A stretch of DNA of 64,000 nt. Source: Anticarsia gemmatalis (lineage: Eukaryota > Arthropoda > Insecta > Lepidoptera > Erebidae). Where the stretch lies: assembly GCF_050436995.1 (NCBI RefSeq), contig NC_134753.1, positions 4,588,001-4,652,000 of the forward strand, written 5' to 3'. The position numbers and the translations under genes are program-made. Under the pieces are notes generated by a model. That model saw only the letters and a program-made list of their open reading frames with translations. It was not told the origin of the DNA and ran no database searches. Shown here piece by piece: positions 25,701-38,980 of this stretch; positions within the stretch are counted from its first letter, which is position 1; every line of letters starts with the position of its first letter.

Positions 25701-27549
25701 TTAATACCATTTTTTGTGAGACTGACTGAATCAGATTATGTAATTTCGTGTTAATAAAAGTCTTACTGAATGAAAATTCTTACGTACGTGTACCATTCAT
25801 TTTATTCTAGTTCATTCATGTTTAAAATTAGTTCTAGAAGTTATACCTACGTCTTTGATCTACGCGTGGGATCTAAGGGCGTAAGCCTACACGAATTTAG
25901 TTTGTTTATACCTAATTTTACTACTTTATTGACGTAAGCGACTTTTAAATTATATCTGAGCGACGTTTCAAGTAATTCGCTTTTTTATACTTATTGGGTA
26001 GGTACTCGCTATTTGAGTTCACTGTCGGTCAGCAATGATATAACTTAAACATTTAGATTTGATGTAACGCGCTTGAAAACTCATGCTTTTAATTATTTTC
26101 ATGGATTTTCTGCTGATTTGTGATTCTTGCGATAACTACTACTACTCTATAGCATGCTCCTCTAGAGCCTAAATGCCTTTACTCCTGTTTGATAGCAGTT
26201 GTAAGCTGTTTCTCGAACTTGTAATTTGAGTTCAGTTCCTTCACGCCAGAAGATACGCGTTAAGGTTGTTATGGTAACCAACCATCTACGGGTTCATCCA
26301 CCTACAAATTCTGAAAATTGCACGATTTTATGCTGGTATAATCTATACTTACAACGTATTATTTAAACAAAATTAAATGCAACTACGTCAGTGTATCTAT
26401 ATTTTTTTTACGACTCAGGTAATTCAAATAAAATCTCAGGTGAACGAGAAATGTATGCCTCGAGGTTACTTTTTTGTCTAAAATAAATACAGGCAACCGA
26501 AATCTTGGAAAGCTAGAATCCCAATAAAGATTGATAGACACTTAATTATTTCTAGAACAGAGCCAATATAATCTGTCTGTGTATAAGTATATTGATATAA
26601 TATTAAAGGCATGAGAACGCCACTTGACTCCAAGCACATTCGGTGATCAATCACGCAGTGTTGTGCCTACAAAGTTGATAGAGGGGTAACGAAGCTAAGA
26701 TTCAATTAGTTCGCATACGATATTCATGCTACATGTTTCGGTGGATATAATTGCTGTATTACTGAATGTTGAAGGCTTGGTTAATATCACGCTTAGTTCA
26801 AATGTAGGTATGCTTTGCTTCGGACGACAAGTCATATACTTGAAAATAATAAACATTTTTGAACTATATAAAAAAAGTATGCGATAAATACAGTAAAAAT
26901 ATTAAAGCTTTAAGAATTACTCCTTGATTTTTTTCACATATTTATGTCAACGATGAATTTTGGTCACTATAAAAACTATTCCGATCTACTGTAAATTTAA
27001 CATTGTTAGTCTAAACTTTTCTTCACTTCACTAAAACTACTTAAGTAAATTTTCCATTACTTTATATTTTAGTATGTCGGAATAATATGTTTAAATATTT
27101 GTTAATTACCTGTACACACATCACACGACCAATTAAAATTAATTAGTAAGTATGAGAAGGTACTAAATTTCAAAATAAACATCCCCCATATATTTAGAAT
27201 TACGGAACGTTTCCTTGAATCAACTGAAGGGTGTAGTAAACAATTAAGGCTTAATAAAGTCAACATTGACTTATAATTACATATCGAATAACGGATACAT
27301 TTACGCAGAATTACAGAGTAAACAAAATACAAGGACTCACGTACGAGTCGCACTCTTAGACTATATTACACTACGCGTGAGCGAGAGATCCGAATAATAA
27401 TGTACAATTAGAAAGAGAAGTAAATATTTATAGTACAAGAGCCGACATCCTTTCTTATATACATGTTAGTCTATCCAATTACTTCCGCATATTAACGAAT
27501 TCTTAATGAATGGTGTAGTTGAATAGCTTGGGAAGTATTCATACAATTA

Positions 27550-27605
27550 TTATGTTTTATTCATTACTGTCCCACTGCTGGGCAAGTGTCTCCTCCCGTA
27601 ATGTG
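27550..27605 (+). repeat. Dispersed repeat fragment (CCCACTGCTGGGC family), copy 1
   Basis: ACTGTCCCACTGCTGGGCAA followed by GTGTCTCCTCCCGTAATG is a repeat fragment common in moth genomes. The inverted relative at 59463-59496 in this window shows the same core. It is too short to assign to an element class. Confidence 0.65.
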
Positions 27606-27653
27606 TGACAAGTGCGAATTTTAATATATTTATTATGATTGAGCTGTTTACAA

Positions 27654-27956
27654 TCTTCTATATATATAAAACTCAAAGGTGACTGACAGACATAGTGATC
27701 TATCAACGCACTGACCAAACCACTGGACGGATCGGGCTGAAATTTGGCATGTAGGTAGATGTTATAACGTAAGCATCCGTTAAGAAAGGATTTTGATAAA
27801 TTTTACCCCTAAGGAGATGAAATAGGCGATACAAGTTTGTGTAAATCTTCTTAGCTTTTCGACTGATTGAATTGAAATTAACCCAGATTCACACATATGA
27901 TACTTTTTTACTACGGAAAACCTTTTCATGCGGACGAAGTCGCGGGTGGAAGCTAG
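27654..27956 (+). mobile_element. Helitron-like nonautonomous element, copy B
   Basis: The element begins with TC after an A (TCTTCTATATATATAAAACT). It ends with a GCGGACGAAGTCGCGGG hairpin-like region and CTAG followed by T. The interior contains CCACTGGACGGATCGGGCTG and AAATTTGGCATG, a signature I recognise from moth repeats. It belongs to a different subfamily from copies A, D and E because the body differs, although the end structure is shared. It has no coding capacity. A second TC at 27657 is an alternative start but lacks the preceding A. Confidence 0.7.
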
Positions 27957-28335
27957 TATAATATAAAATAGAGTTCAAGTATAGCGTACGTAGAAAGGCA
28001 AAATTATAAACACCTCATTTGTCAAACGTGCTGTCGGAAAAGGGCAAAAAAAGAACATGACTGCTAATTTTCCCATTGCGTGACAGTATTTGTCGCGTGT
28101 CCTTTCAAACAAGATTACTTAACTAAAACGGATTTGTTATTTTTTGGTTTGCCACTGATTTCATTAAGCTCTTTACGTTTTCATCGTATATTCTGTACAA
28201 AAATATAATAACCGTTTGTTAGTTGTATGGACAAGTCAATTAATAACAAAATTCGTATATTTATTTATGTGGTATTTTAAACCGTTGTTTTGATTGCAAA
28301 GTAAATTCCAAGTCATCCTTAGCTTACTCTACATC

Positions 28336-28400
28336 TACAGGCATACATATAAACATAAGGTCACGCCTTATTCCCAAGACGGTACGCAGAAACCAATTGC
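28336..28400 (+). repeat. Dispersed repeat (GGTAGGCAGAGA family), copy 2
   Basis: GGCATACATATAAACATAAG, then TCACGCC, a T-rich spacer and GGTACGCAGAAACC align by eye with 41584-41638, and the last part with 6870-6890. It is a degenerate fragment of the same dispersed repeat. Confidence 0.55.
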
Positions 28401-31018
28401 CTAGGCAAGAAACAAGCAAAATGTTCTAAATATACACCTATATCAAATTTATTTTAAACACTTTAAGCAAGTTGGAATATTCCACGAAAAGTCATTCATT
28501 ATTCCTAAATCAAAGATTACCAATCCACCGAATATATTTCAAATATTCCGGATAGTTTGCTTTATTGCCTTATAATAAAATATAACCGGTATAAAATATA
28601 AATCTATTCCAACCATATACGTCAGAGGAAAGTGCGGAGGAATGATCGAAAGGATTCCCCATTCGATTATTGAATTATTATGAACCCACTTGAAGGGAAA
28701 ATGCGTTTATATTCGGAAGGACCTTAGTGTTATGGAAATATATATCGATAGTATTCGGTCGTGTGAGTTGATTTTATAAGTACGGTTAAAGTTGGGTCAG
28801 TGGTGTTTTAATTGGGTGCGACTTTCCAACAATACTTGGTTTGATTAATAAAATTGATCTGTGCTAGTAAATTATATTTTGTTTAGGCTAAGAGTCCTCA
28901 AAAGAATTTAAGTGCTGTTGTTGTATTCATATTATCATGTAAGTACTAATAACGAGTGTTAATCGGAATCTATAGAATTTAAATTTTATCAAGTAAATGT
29001 AACCCAGAGCACAAGACATTAGCACTGCAATGATACTACAGATCACAGAATAAACTACAGCAATGCATAATTTGAACTAATCACTCAATGGAAACGAATT
29101 CAAAGTACATTTTTACGTACTGAAAAGTGTGTTCCAACACAGGAATTTCTATTAAATGATATAATCATAATTACATCAAAGTGAGTAAAACACATTAAGC
29201 TCTAACCTCTGAGTGCAACCGCAGCAGTAAATATCGCACATTTGCTCCCGCGGTGCAACTTTGTCTAACTTTGAATCCTGTATAATTATACCGTTAGTTT
29301 CCACACAGTCTACTAATTGAGATACGAATGGGTAACTGATTTGCTTTCTAGACTAATAATAATGTGATTATAATGATCAGGGAAGCGATTTCCTCTTAGC
29401 CGAGAGGGCATCGACAAATTTTATATAAAAACGTGATTAGCACCCCTAGTGGAGGCCGCCGGAACTAATTTTGAAGAACACTACAAAAAATCGCGCTGCA
29501 TCCCTTACCAAATTTTATGTATGCATTTGTACGAACCTAATGCATACATATAATTTGGCTTGCTTATTATTCAAATTTAGCTCCATTATAACATAACGGA
29601 CTATTTATAGGACGTAGCATTTACTTTGAATCATAACACATTAATTTTAATTTAACATGCCGATTGTTAACAGAATTATATGACATCACGTTCATGAAAA
29701 TACCACAAATACTATTATACCATCGTTCTCTACCACAGGTCACAATTGTAATCATATTTAAATTGAAATGTTCAAATTTAACTCATAATAACGAGTATTA
29801 TACACATGCTTAATTTATTGCGAGTTCCCATGAAAATCAATATTTATTTCAATCATTAATTGATAATGCAGTTTATCGTAAACGCGCTCAGGTACCATTA
29901 ACTAATGTAAATATTGTTCATTTTAAATGGCTTATCGGTTTGTGATACATTTCACCTCAATCTAGGTGGACCTTTTTTACTGCTAAAAAACGAAGACTAG
30001 ACCAAGCGAGAAAACCTTTTTTACAAATGTTCTAGGAATCTTTCAGAATCAGACCACATTTTACCTTTCCTTTACTTGACTACTCGCAATAGTCTGCTCT
30101 TGGTTTTTACACATTCGTGACCGTATGTTACCAGCCGTCATCCGCAAATCTTCTAGCTTCATAAAGCTTGGGAAAAGGTAACGGCTTGGCGTTATTTAGG
30201 TTAGAAATGTAGGGCTAAGCCGCGGACCAGACACGTGAAATATCTAGGGAGAAATAAAGTTATATACCAGCACATTTGTTAGACACTGAGACCTTATGCC
30301 CTGTCGCCGCAGATCGAGAAAATTAGACCTTTGGGAAAAGTTACAATACGGCTGATGGTAGGGCACAAAATATAGGGTACCTTTATTTGTAATACCTAGC
30401 GAGAGTTGATAAATGAGTCTCATAGTTGCTAAGGCAACTTTCAGGTTTAGGAGTTGATATTGTAACGTGTACGGTAGTGGAAACGAAAGGCTTTATTTGT
30501 CTGTATATTAAAACGTGAAGGGAAATCCTGTTACCCCCTACCAAGTAAATTGCGCTCACTAAATAGAGTGAGGTAAGGCATAAACAAGGTTCATTTCGAC
30601 TGATAGAAAAAAAAGTATTTATATGACTTGATTACATCAATCCAAACGATATTAATCCTGTAGTTTCGATAAAAAATATTTGTTTTTGAATGCTGCAAGG
30701 CCTCAAAAATTTTCATGAAAATATAACTAGGATCTAAAGCTGTTTTAAGACTTTATGTATTGGCGTCTCGGTATGTTGCATATAACCCAGGGCAAAACTC
30801 ATCAAACATAGCTTTGATTAGCACTGGAATAATAAACATACATGCGTTACCTATATCTCACGACTGATGAGTTCACGTGATTGATTCCGGTTGCCGAAAT
30901 TAAGCTCCTGTTTAAGAGGAGAAATTTCGTTAGATTTTGCTGTACAAAATTACTTGCTTAAATTTTTTCTAAGTTTTCTGTGATAATTTAAATGGTCGAT
31001 TGCTACTACCAAAGACTA
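28401..31018. other. Noncoding stretch
   Basis: Nothing supported as a gene. A modestly GC-rich spot at 29448-29462 (GTGGAGGCCGCCGGA) and a short palindrome near 30426-30441 (AGTTGCTAAGGCAACT) are the only standouts. Confidence 0.55.
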
Positions 31019-31190
31019 TCCTACTTATATTATAAATGCAAACGTTTCTAAGAGAATGTATGCATGACAAGAATACCATGTTGCAGTTGTAACTCTTTGA
31101 ACCAAAGCGACTAAACGGATTTTGATGAAATATTGGTTCATGTGTTGGTTACAGCACGGATAAACACGTGTTATACCTTTTATCCCAAGT
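31019..31190 (+). mobile_element. Helitron-like element, 5'-end fragment (copy C)
   Basis: TC after an A opens TCCTACTTATATTATAAATG, a variant of the common TCCATACTAATATTATAAATG-type 5' end. A degenerate body follows: CTAAACGGATTTTGATGAAA resembles the conserved body of these repeats. No CTAG end with hairpin is found downstream, so this is a decayed or truncated copy. Its right limit is approximate. Confidence 0.55.
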
Positions 31191-32134
31191 ATTTTTAGTC
31201 TCTAACCGTGAAACTAGTTAATGTATAATTTGTAAAACAAAAATGCACAATTAGGAAATCAATAATCTGGAAAATCTGCGTTCTAATCAATACACGAACG
31301 TGTCTAAGAAACAAGATATAAATAAGCCCGTATGTTATCACATTGTAACTGAACACCGTCATCTGTGTCTGACACCAGTACCTATTGTCGTACATCCGTG
31401 CGACAGTATTATTATATCACCCCTTTAGGATTTCCGCAAGCTTACAGGCTTGATGTTATCTGTGTATTGTGCTGCACGTAGTCAACGAGAAATAAGCTAA
31501 CTGTTGAGAATTTCTAGCGCTTTGTGAAACCACTGAACGATTTATAACTAACACGATGGTATCAAAGTTTTATTTGAATATGTTTGTTTAAACTCGCCGC
31601 TTGGTAGATAACATTTTGCCATTTATTATATTTATAATTGACTTAGAGATATGACGATTTTTTATAATAACTTGATGAACGTTTTAGTCAATGAATTGTT
31701 AGACTAATTTTACGACAAACTCAATATATATCTGACTAATTGATTTTACTCAAATAAATAAGTAAATACCCACTCTAAGTATACGGATGTAAATTTTACC
31801 AAAAGAAAAAGAAAAAATAATTCACTATTTCATTTAAGTAGTACTACAAATGCGTTAAAGTATTGAAGATTATGCTGCTTACTGTTGCAATAACCAGTCC
31901 ATGGTCGAATCTTGCCTCAATTGAACCCAATAACTAGGTTAAATAATACCGAAGTTTGCACATACAAGGAAACTTCGTAATATGAACTTTTAACATTGTT
32001 TTCCGTATACAATCTAAGACGAAAATAAGGAAAATTGAACTAATAAAACCGAACAAAACCTTTGATGATTTAGAATGCTTTATTTTATTGGAACAGACTG
32101 CTTATGATTACAAGAAACGTTTGTTAGAAGTAAG

Positions 32135-32317
32135 GGTCGGTTGCACCGATTAACTATAACGGTAACTGACAACAAACTAGCCGTTAAACCTTTGTACAAC
32201 ATAAACATACAACCTTCATGCTATGATTGGATCTGGTAACCAATTTCAAACTAGTTATCAAAATGAATATACGTTGTTTGTTACTGGCCATCGTTATAGT
32301 TATTCGGTGCAACTGAC
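32135..32317. mobile_element. Foldback MITE with TIRs of about 40 bp
   Basis: The left end, GGTCGGTTGCACCGATTAAC followed by TATAACGGTAACTGACAACA, is complementary to the right end around 32265-32317, whose complement reads GTCAGTTGCACCGAATAACT then ATAACGATGG. Pairing is high with a few substitutions and a small indel. The GTYGGTTGCACC start is familiar to me from moth MITEs. The length is about 183 bp and it has no coding capacity. Target duplication is not evident. Confidence 0.65.
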
Positions 32318-33950
32318 TCATACCGTTCTCATGTTCATGGGTAGGGATATTTCCATGGTAAAAAGACAAATATTCTAATCCGGCCGTCTGTCAGATAATT
32401 CTAAAATATTAGACACGTATTTTTTCCATTAAAAAACTATAAAAAGGGACGTTTTTAAAAAGCATAAACGTCATGGAGTAGGGGCTAATGACGTCACAGT
32501 GTTGTGCATTTTGTACTCTAACGTGTCATCTTGTGACATTTCAATTATATGTATCGCCGTTATTTTTTAACTATTAAGAACAAAAATAAAAAATACGTTT
32601 GTAATTATTTATCAGAACCTACGGGTTGGACTAAAAATAGCAATTAGCAATTATTCCTATTATCTTTGTAAACTAACCGGAAGAGCACAGTCGAGCAAAC
32701 ATTTCCTCAGCAGCTTGTTAAAGTACAATTTAATTTAAAACTTTACATCAACAGAGTTTCTTGACAGAAAGCACAAACTGTGCACAAAACGCACAAAACT
32801 TTACTTGTAAGAATTAAAAAGTAAGTAGTTGATCACGACCCGTTCCGACTTCAGTAGTTTCGAAATAAACAGTTTGGAAACAGAATTTTCAATTAAAATA
32901 CTATTTGGATGCTACTTGACAGTAGAAATTGTGTCTGTCTGTAATTCTTTAAGAGCGAACTGGCGATTGGATAGTTATTCAGTTACATTTACCATTTTTG
33001 TTATTTTCACACATTTTCTATATATCTCGTGGACTAAAGTGAAGACAAAAATCTGCTTTAAATCAAGTAAATATGAACATCTAAACGGATTTTTAGTTTA
33101 TTATCTCGATTAACTTAAATACTTTTTTATTACCTGAAGTGTTTCCATCAAAGTCACGGACAAGCGCATTAAATTATAATAATAATGATATTATGAAAGC
33201 AGTTACGCTAATATGTTTAAACAGCCACTTAACATAATGTGACCAGTGTTCCAAGAAAATGTCCCTACAATTACGTAGTTAACGAATAACAGCGCAACTA
33301 TCTCACCGTACAATTTCTCACCCACCTTTGCTAATGCCCCGAGGGCCCCCAAGTCTGCAACTAAGTTTCTTACGTGGTAACACTGAACTAACACTTTTGC
33401 GGTATTATCCCGATAATACGAAGGTTTCAGGTCCTTTACGTGGGATGTCTATTTGCGGAAAACAGATTATGTTGTAAAGGATATCTTAGAATTATAATGA
33501 TTCGAATAATTTATGGCAATTTGAGTAGAGAAATTATCTTTTAGCGTTATTTGAATTTATATCCGCACTTATATTTTATATCTAAATATGTATTATATTG
33601 GCAAGACGTTTCCTTAGGACTTGATAGATTTTCTTCACTTCCGATAATAAGCTTCTATTTCATCATAAAACTGTCTAACTAGATTCAGCTCGCGATAACG
33701 CCGGCCGGCATTAAAAAGTTTTCTGTAACTTTTTTACAGTATCCCAGTATGCAAAACTATTAGTATACTCTATCTTAGATTAAATTACTGTTATCTAGTC
33801 TCTAAATTATTATTACCCACATAAATTCATACTTCTAATCTAAATGTAACAGAAAAGCACTCTGGCAATTTGTTCCAACTTAATCAAAATAAATCGCCAA
33901 AAACATGTTTATCTAAAACACCTAACTCCATTAACAAAAACCCACGCAAC

Positions 33951-33952
<2 letters not shown>

Positions 33953-34003
<51 letters not shown>
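33953..34003 (+). repeat. (GT)n microsatellite
   Basis: A nearly perfect TG/GT dinucleotide tract of about 50 bp. It is likely to be length-polymorphic. Confidence 0.95.
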
Positions 34004-34004
<1 letters not shown>

Positions 34005-36589
34005 GACGATACTAATACGTCAATATTAGTGTGACGTCACAGATGAATTAGAATATTGGCATTTCACATTCAGGAAATTATGCATTCAGTTCCGATTGAA
34101 AGCTAACTGATATTGTATTGGTATTAGCTTAGGGCATTTGTAGACATAATATGAAGTGGAACTACTGCCTATTATATGAGCCGATAACAAACATTATATG
34201 AGTATAAATTGATCGACTATGTTGGTTTTTAGGAATCATTAAAACTTTTGAGATTATCAAAAAATAAGCTACATTATCGATGAACAAAAGGATATTCAAT
34301 TATTTTATATTGTTTTATAATTATTTTATATATTTTAAATATGTTCGATAATCATGGAAAATATTTCACGCCAAAACGAAATGTAAATCAGTGTACTATA
34401 ATTATGAAGTAAACGTCACGATATGTTGATTTAACATCTTTGATAGGGAAGAATTCTTTAAAGATCATTCGGTTACATTATCCTTGATCAAAGTATGTAT
34501 ATTTATATCATTAAGTTTTGGAACATTTCAACGCGAAGGCATAAACTCACTCGGAATATTTATCTAACGTCTAGAACTCTAGATGGTAAACAGTAGGATG
34601 TTATCTTAAGTGGGAAGACCGGATATTGTGGTGTTCCTTTGAACTAGCCTTAGGGAACGTTAGCTAGAAGGTTCACTTTATAATATAAAGTTTGTTAAAA
34701 CTATTGGATAAAGTGCTAAATTACTTAAAAGTGGTGTGAGAGACTAATATTATGTGTTCTTTTTTGTAAGATAATCATGAAAATAACGACGTAAAAATTG
34801 CAAGATGTTTAGGCATGGCGTGTAGCAGGTACTAGTTAGACATTATTTAAAAACGCGTGTAACTGTTAATTGCTACGTAGGTACTTTAGTTTCGATAACT
34901 TTATTATAATATCGTTTAGCAACATTTTTTAAGACTGAATTGTGTATAGCTAAAGGGCTCACAATTATGTTTTTTATAAAAAACTAAGAAGTAATCGTTT
35001 TGGATCTTTTAATTTAAATTAAAATTTTAATGTGATGTTTCGAATATAATCCTATCCGAAAAAGCGGAGAACGGATTGCAAAGTCATCACGTCCACCGAA
35101 ATTCGCGTCATAAAATACAAACATGAAAAACGTGAAGATGTCCCTATCTAAATGGCACAAACATTTTGATGGCAGATTTATATGCAATAAAATGTACGTA
35201 GGCCTCCCAGAGAATTTCACGGTGGCGTGGATTTTATTCATTCAATTCACAGCTCACGCAGTCCTCGGTAATTATATCATGTTAAATGTAATTGCGAATC
35301 GTAATAAAAAGTACCTCAGGAGGTTTTAGCACTTTTTGAGGAGAAGGGCGTACTTTAAAAAATATGAGTACCGTAGAAATGGTTTTCTGAAGTACTACGC
35401 GTATTTCACCGCTAATTTGTGTCAATCGTTTAGTATCATTCAAAGATTGTACTTTTAATGCAGGATAGGATGGAACCATTTTTTCACTAATGTGACACAC
35501 TCTGTGTTCTCATTATTTCCTTAAAAACGGATTTCAATTTTATCAAATTTTAATTTTAGGCTGTGGCTAAATTCATAAAATTACCTGTAGATTTTTCTTA
35601 CCAACTTGAGGGAATAAAAAAATGTATTAACATTATAATACATTTTTTTGTTTCCGGTTCGACACTAGCAAACGATTTCAATTACGAATGATTTGATGCG
35701 ATAACTAAATATTTTCTAGTGACTATATTATTATGAATTGGTCTTTAACTGACAAAACAACAAACTAAACTACGTACAAAATATTCATAAAATAAACATA
35801 CTTCGAGACTTACATAGCAAGACAAATTGTTACCTAAAAGTGCTTCATCATTCATGTTTTATTCCTATTCCAAATATAGGTAAGCGTATAATCTCTTTTC
35901 GTAGAAATATTTATTTCGTATCAGCTATATATAGGGTGCTGTTAATCCCAAATATCGTCGGTTTGGGAATTTGTTAGACTAACTCGATGGAATATTAAGT
36001 GCAGGCAACTATTTATCGCTCGGAGGGGAATTATTGTCACGTCTCCATATAAAGCCTACTTTTAGAGGTACTATTATGTGCGATGAATATTTATATTTAG
36101 AAGCGTTGAGCGTTTATATTTTGGTGATATTGTGATACCTTTAATTGGAGTTTATTATTTGTGGCGTAAAATAATGAGTATATTTTTAAAAGGTTAATTT
36201 TGATATTTTGTTGCGTGTTGACCAAAATCTTTTGAGTAAAAAAGTAGCTGGAAAATATCAGACCGTCGTCATTTTTTTATCTTAAAAATAATTTACACGG
36301 TTGAAATCTATTTTGAAACTTTGTGCAATGAGAGTGACTAAACTATTTTATACAGTAAGTACTTTAATATCTGTATAATTTTCAACATTTACAGAAAATA
36401 TTTTGGTAACGTTTAAAATATTAATAATTTTACAGAGCCTAGAAAATTTAAGAAATGTCACCATTTCCAAAAAATCTCCATAAAAAAACAATTTAAAAAC
36501 ACCAAACAACAGTAAAACAAATTGCGAACAGAGTACTATAGTCCGTCTTATTTACCTTTATTCGAGTGGTCCTAAACAAATGTACGGCA

Positions 36590-36715
36590 CGTCACAGTTC
36601 CATGTTAAGTTCGGTCGCACGTCACGATAAGTTTGTCCGCGCAGCGCGGTGCGCGTCGGCCGGAGGCGGGCGGCTGACTAGACGGCACGAGCCCCGCGCA
36701 CACCGCCCTCGCTGT
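36590..36715. promoter_or_regulatory. CpG-rich island, candidate promoter or 5' exon
   Basis: About 125 bp of strongly GC- and CG-rich sequence (for example GCGCAGCGCGGTGCGCGTCG and GGCCGGAGGCGGGCGGC) interrupts DNA that is otherwise very AT-rich. In insects such patches often mark first exons or promoters. No TATA box with a matching initiator, and no ATG with a protein-like frame, could be fixed on either strand. The 74-codon plus frame here lacks family features. Confidence 0.35.
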
Positions 36716-38361
36716 TTTGATTTACAAACACCGATGCCACTGTGTCATGCAGTGTTCGATATCCGCCATCACCGACAAATTTCTCATTAGAACCTCCATT
36801 ATCATTCAAACATACACGCGCATTTCTGGAAAACGAATTACTGATTTTTTTTTTGTATATTCCGTATGTTCCTGGCCGTTGAGTGACAGTGTAATCGAAG
36901 GCTATTAAAGTTTGAATAATTAAGTTTTGATTAATGTTGTATGAAGTTTCGTTTAATTCCTAACTTTGTTCGACATTTACTGAAAGTTGTATTACATGTA
37001 GAAGGGCTATTCGTTGAAATTGACATTCGATTAATCATGGAGTTGGACCGAAATACACAATTGATTTTGGAGTTTATTTTTCATGGCTTTTTAATGTTTA
37101 CTGGATCGTTTTATTGGAAAATACAAACATTGGAATTGCTGCGGCTTCTTCCTTGCAAAGCAGAAATATAATTGGGTTTTCCTGTTAGACAAATTCGCAA
37201 TTACAGAGCGAAATTGAAATTGTGTCGACAAATGGCGACATGATCGTTAAGCTCAATGCAAGATGACGCTGCAGTAGAGATGAGTGATTTGTGACTTTGT
37301 TAAATATTTTTTAAGACTGTGCAGGTTTTTAAAAGCTTAGTATTTTTTCTTCGGATATTTTGCAGATCCAAAAAAAAAATCTAAACAAAGTTGAAATATG
37401 TAAGTGGAAATATGTACATTAAGTGTAGTGTTTCTTAAAAATAGGCCTTTTAAGTAAGTATTAATTTTAAAATTGTACTGTACTGTACTGTTTCATATTT
37501 CAGACCTGTAAGTAAAATTAACGTATTTAGTATTTACGTAATTTTTAAAACTTCCGACTTAGCTCAAAATAACAAAGTAAACCAATCTTCGTAAATGATT
37601 TTATGACAAAATAGCAGTAATTAAAAACCTTTCAACGTTACAAACAGACGTCAGACTCACTTATCTTGTGCAAAAACCCGATGTTTTCAGTACATGGTTG
37701 CGGTACTAAAGCTTTGATTTGACATCGCGTGGGTGACGACAATATCCGAACGATGCTCCGCGTTGATTACTGCACGGTACGTGGGTATGGGGTGAGTACT
37801 TTTATGATACAACGTCAATGTACATGCGTTGTATATGAGAAAGTATCTATCTATCTATATATAACACGTCTTATGTGTTTGACATTTTATTGAGCTGTAT
37901 TTTGCTGGTCGTAAGATTGTTAATGTACGTCAAGTAAGATGCATTAACAAGTTAGTTGCTTGTGAATTAAATTGGTCTGGATGTGATAATTTGTATGCTT
38001 TTATCGAGTACTCGAATCTAAGTTTGAAAAATACGGTAAAATCATGAAATAAGTAATTTTATATTAAAATGAAATAAGTTTTAAGTTTACGAAGATAATT
38101 GAGTTTCATATCATATTGGTTGCTGTTGCTTTACCAATATAGAAATATAGAAATCTTTTCTTTATCTAAGAATTAAACAAATGTATTTAATTTTGTTTTG
38201 TTAATTAATATACACTTGTACTACAATATCAAGTTAATATCGAAGATGCAAACATAAAACGCTGTGCCAGTAAGCGGCTCAAACGTGCCACAGATGCAAC
38301 GATCTGACTTTGCAACCGCGATGCATTCATCTTCAATGCAAAGTCTTTACTTTATAAACTA

Positions 38362-38749
38362 CTAGCTGACCCGCGCAACTTCGCTTGCGTCACATAAGAG
38401 AGAATGGGTCAGAATTTTCCACGTTTTTATAGTCGTAGCGTGATGATATAAAATATGCCTTTTTTCACGAAAAATATATCAAAATTATTTAAATATCTCC
38501 TAATATAACGAAGTCGCGCTAAGGCATAGGTATCCGCCATTAAAACAGTTGCCATGACAACGGAATTTTGTTATTTTAATGTCATTATAATATTGATTAT
38601 TCGTGACTTAATTCGCCACCAGAATTTTCCCGGGAAATGCGTCATTTTCCCGGGGTAAAAAGTAGCCTATGTCCTTTCTCGGGTATCAAAATATCTCCAT
38701 ACCAAATTTCATGCAAATTGGTTCAGTAGTTTAGGCGTGATTGAGTAGC

Positions 38750-38796
<47 letters not shown>

Positions 38797-38827
38797 GTTA
38801 CTTTCGCATTTATAATATTAGTATGGA
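38362..38827 (-). mobile_element. Helitron-like nonautonomous element, copy D
   Basis: This is the longest copy. Read on the minus strand, it starts TCCATACTAATATTATAAAT, continues through ATGCGAAAGTAACTCTG and a (GTCT)n microsatellite, and ends with the hairpin CGCAAGCGAAGTTGCG and GGTCAGCTAG followed by T. A and T flank the ends. The hairpin stem CGCAA/TTGCG is perfect. It resembles the described Lep1-type, microsatellite-associated Helitron-like repeats. It encodes no protein. The middle part (about 38450-38620) is absent from copy E, so it is either an insertion here or a deletion there. Confidence 0.8.
38749..38795 (+). repeat. (CAGA)n microsatellite within copy D
   Basis: About eleven CAGA units in the subterminal part of the Helitron-like element. 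This family typically carries such a tetranucleotide tract near its 5' end; copy E keeps only two to three units (CTGTCTGTCTG). Confidence 0.95.
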
Positions 38828-38980
38828 TGAAGCTCTATCGAATATATTCAAACACTTTCACTTTGGTGGAAAGAAGTTACAAGTGAGTCTGTATGGTACG
38901 AAATCTGAATCTCCTTTAGATTGTTTTAAGTAGTTACTTACAATTTATATTAATTCAACATTTACGGGTCAGCTACATAA

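Larger units (their letters stand above)
15456..27549. other. Long noncoding stretch, possibly intron
   Basis: No supported exon or mobile element with clear ends appears in these 12 kb. If 15129-15455 is a terminal exon, at least part of this is its upstream intron. A GC-rich block at 18135-18215 and hairpins at 18455-18513 and 19674-19731 are listed separately. An open frame of 110 codons at 20528-20860 starts at GTG, not ATG, and has no recognisable content. Confidence 0.5.
32318..38361. other. Noncoding stretch with a microsatellite and a CpG-rich patch
   Basis: No exon is supported. The (GT)n tract at 33953-34003 and the CpG-rich block at 36590-36715 are listed separately. Short frames on both strands around 33203-33394 and 35014-35500 overlap one another, lack splice context and are not called. 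A (TCTA)n-like run lies at 37845-37860, and a triple ACTGT run near 37477-37491. Confidence 0.5.

Noticed and set aside
33203..33394. Minus frame with a GALGALAKVGEK segment
   Set aside because: It looks protein-like briefly, but there is no splice context, no domain, and the rest is low-complexity hydrophobic sequence.
38749..38795. Regular repeats suggesting a CRISPR-like array
   Set aside because: They are tetranucleotide microsatellite units without spacers, inside a Helitron-like element in a eukaryotic genome.
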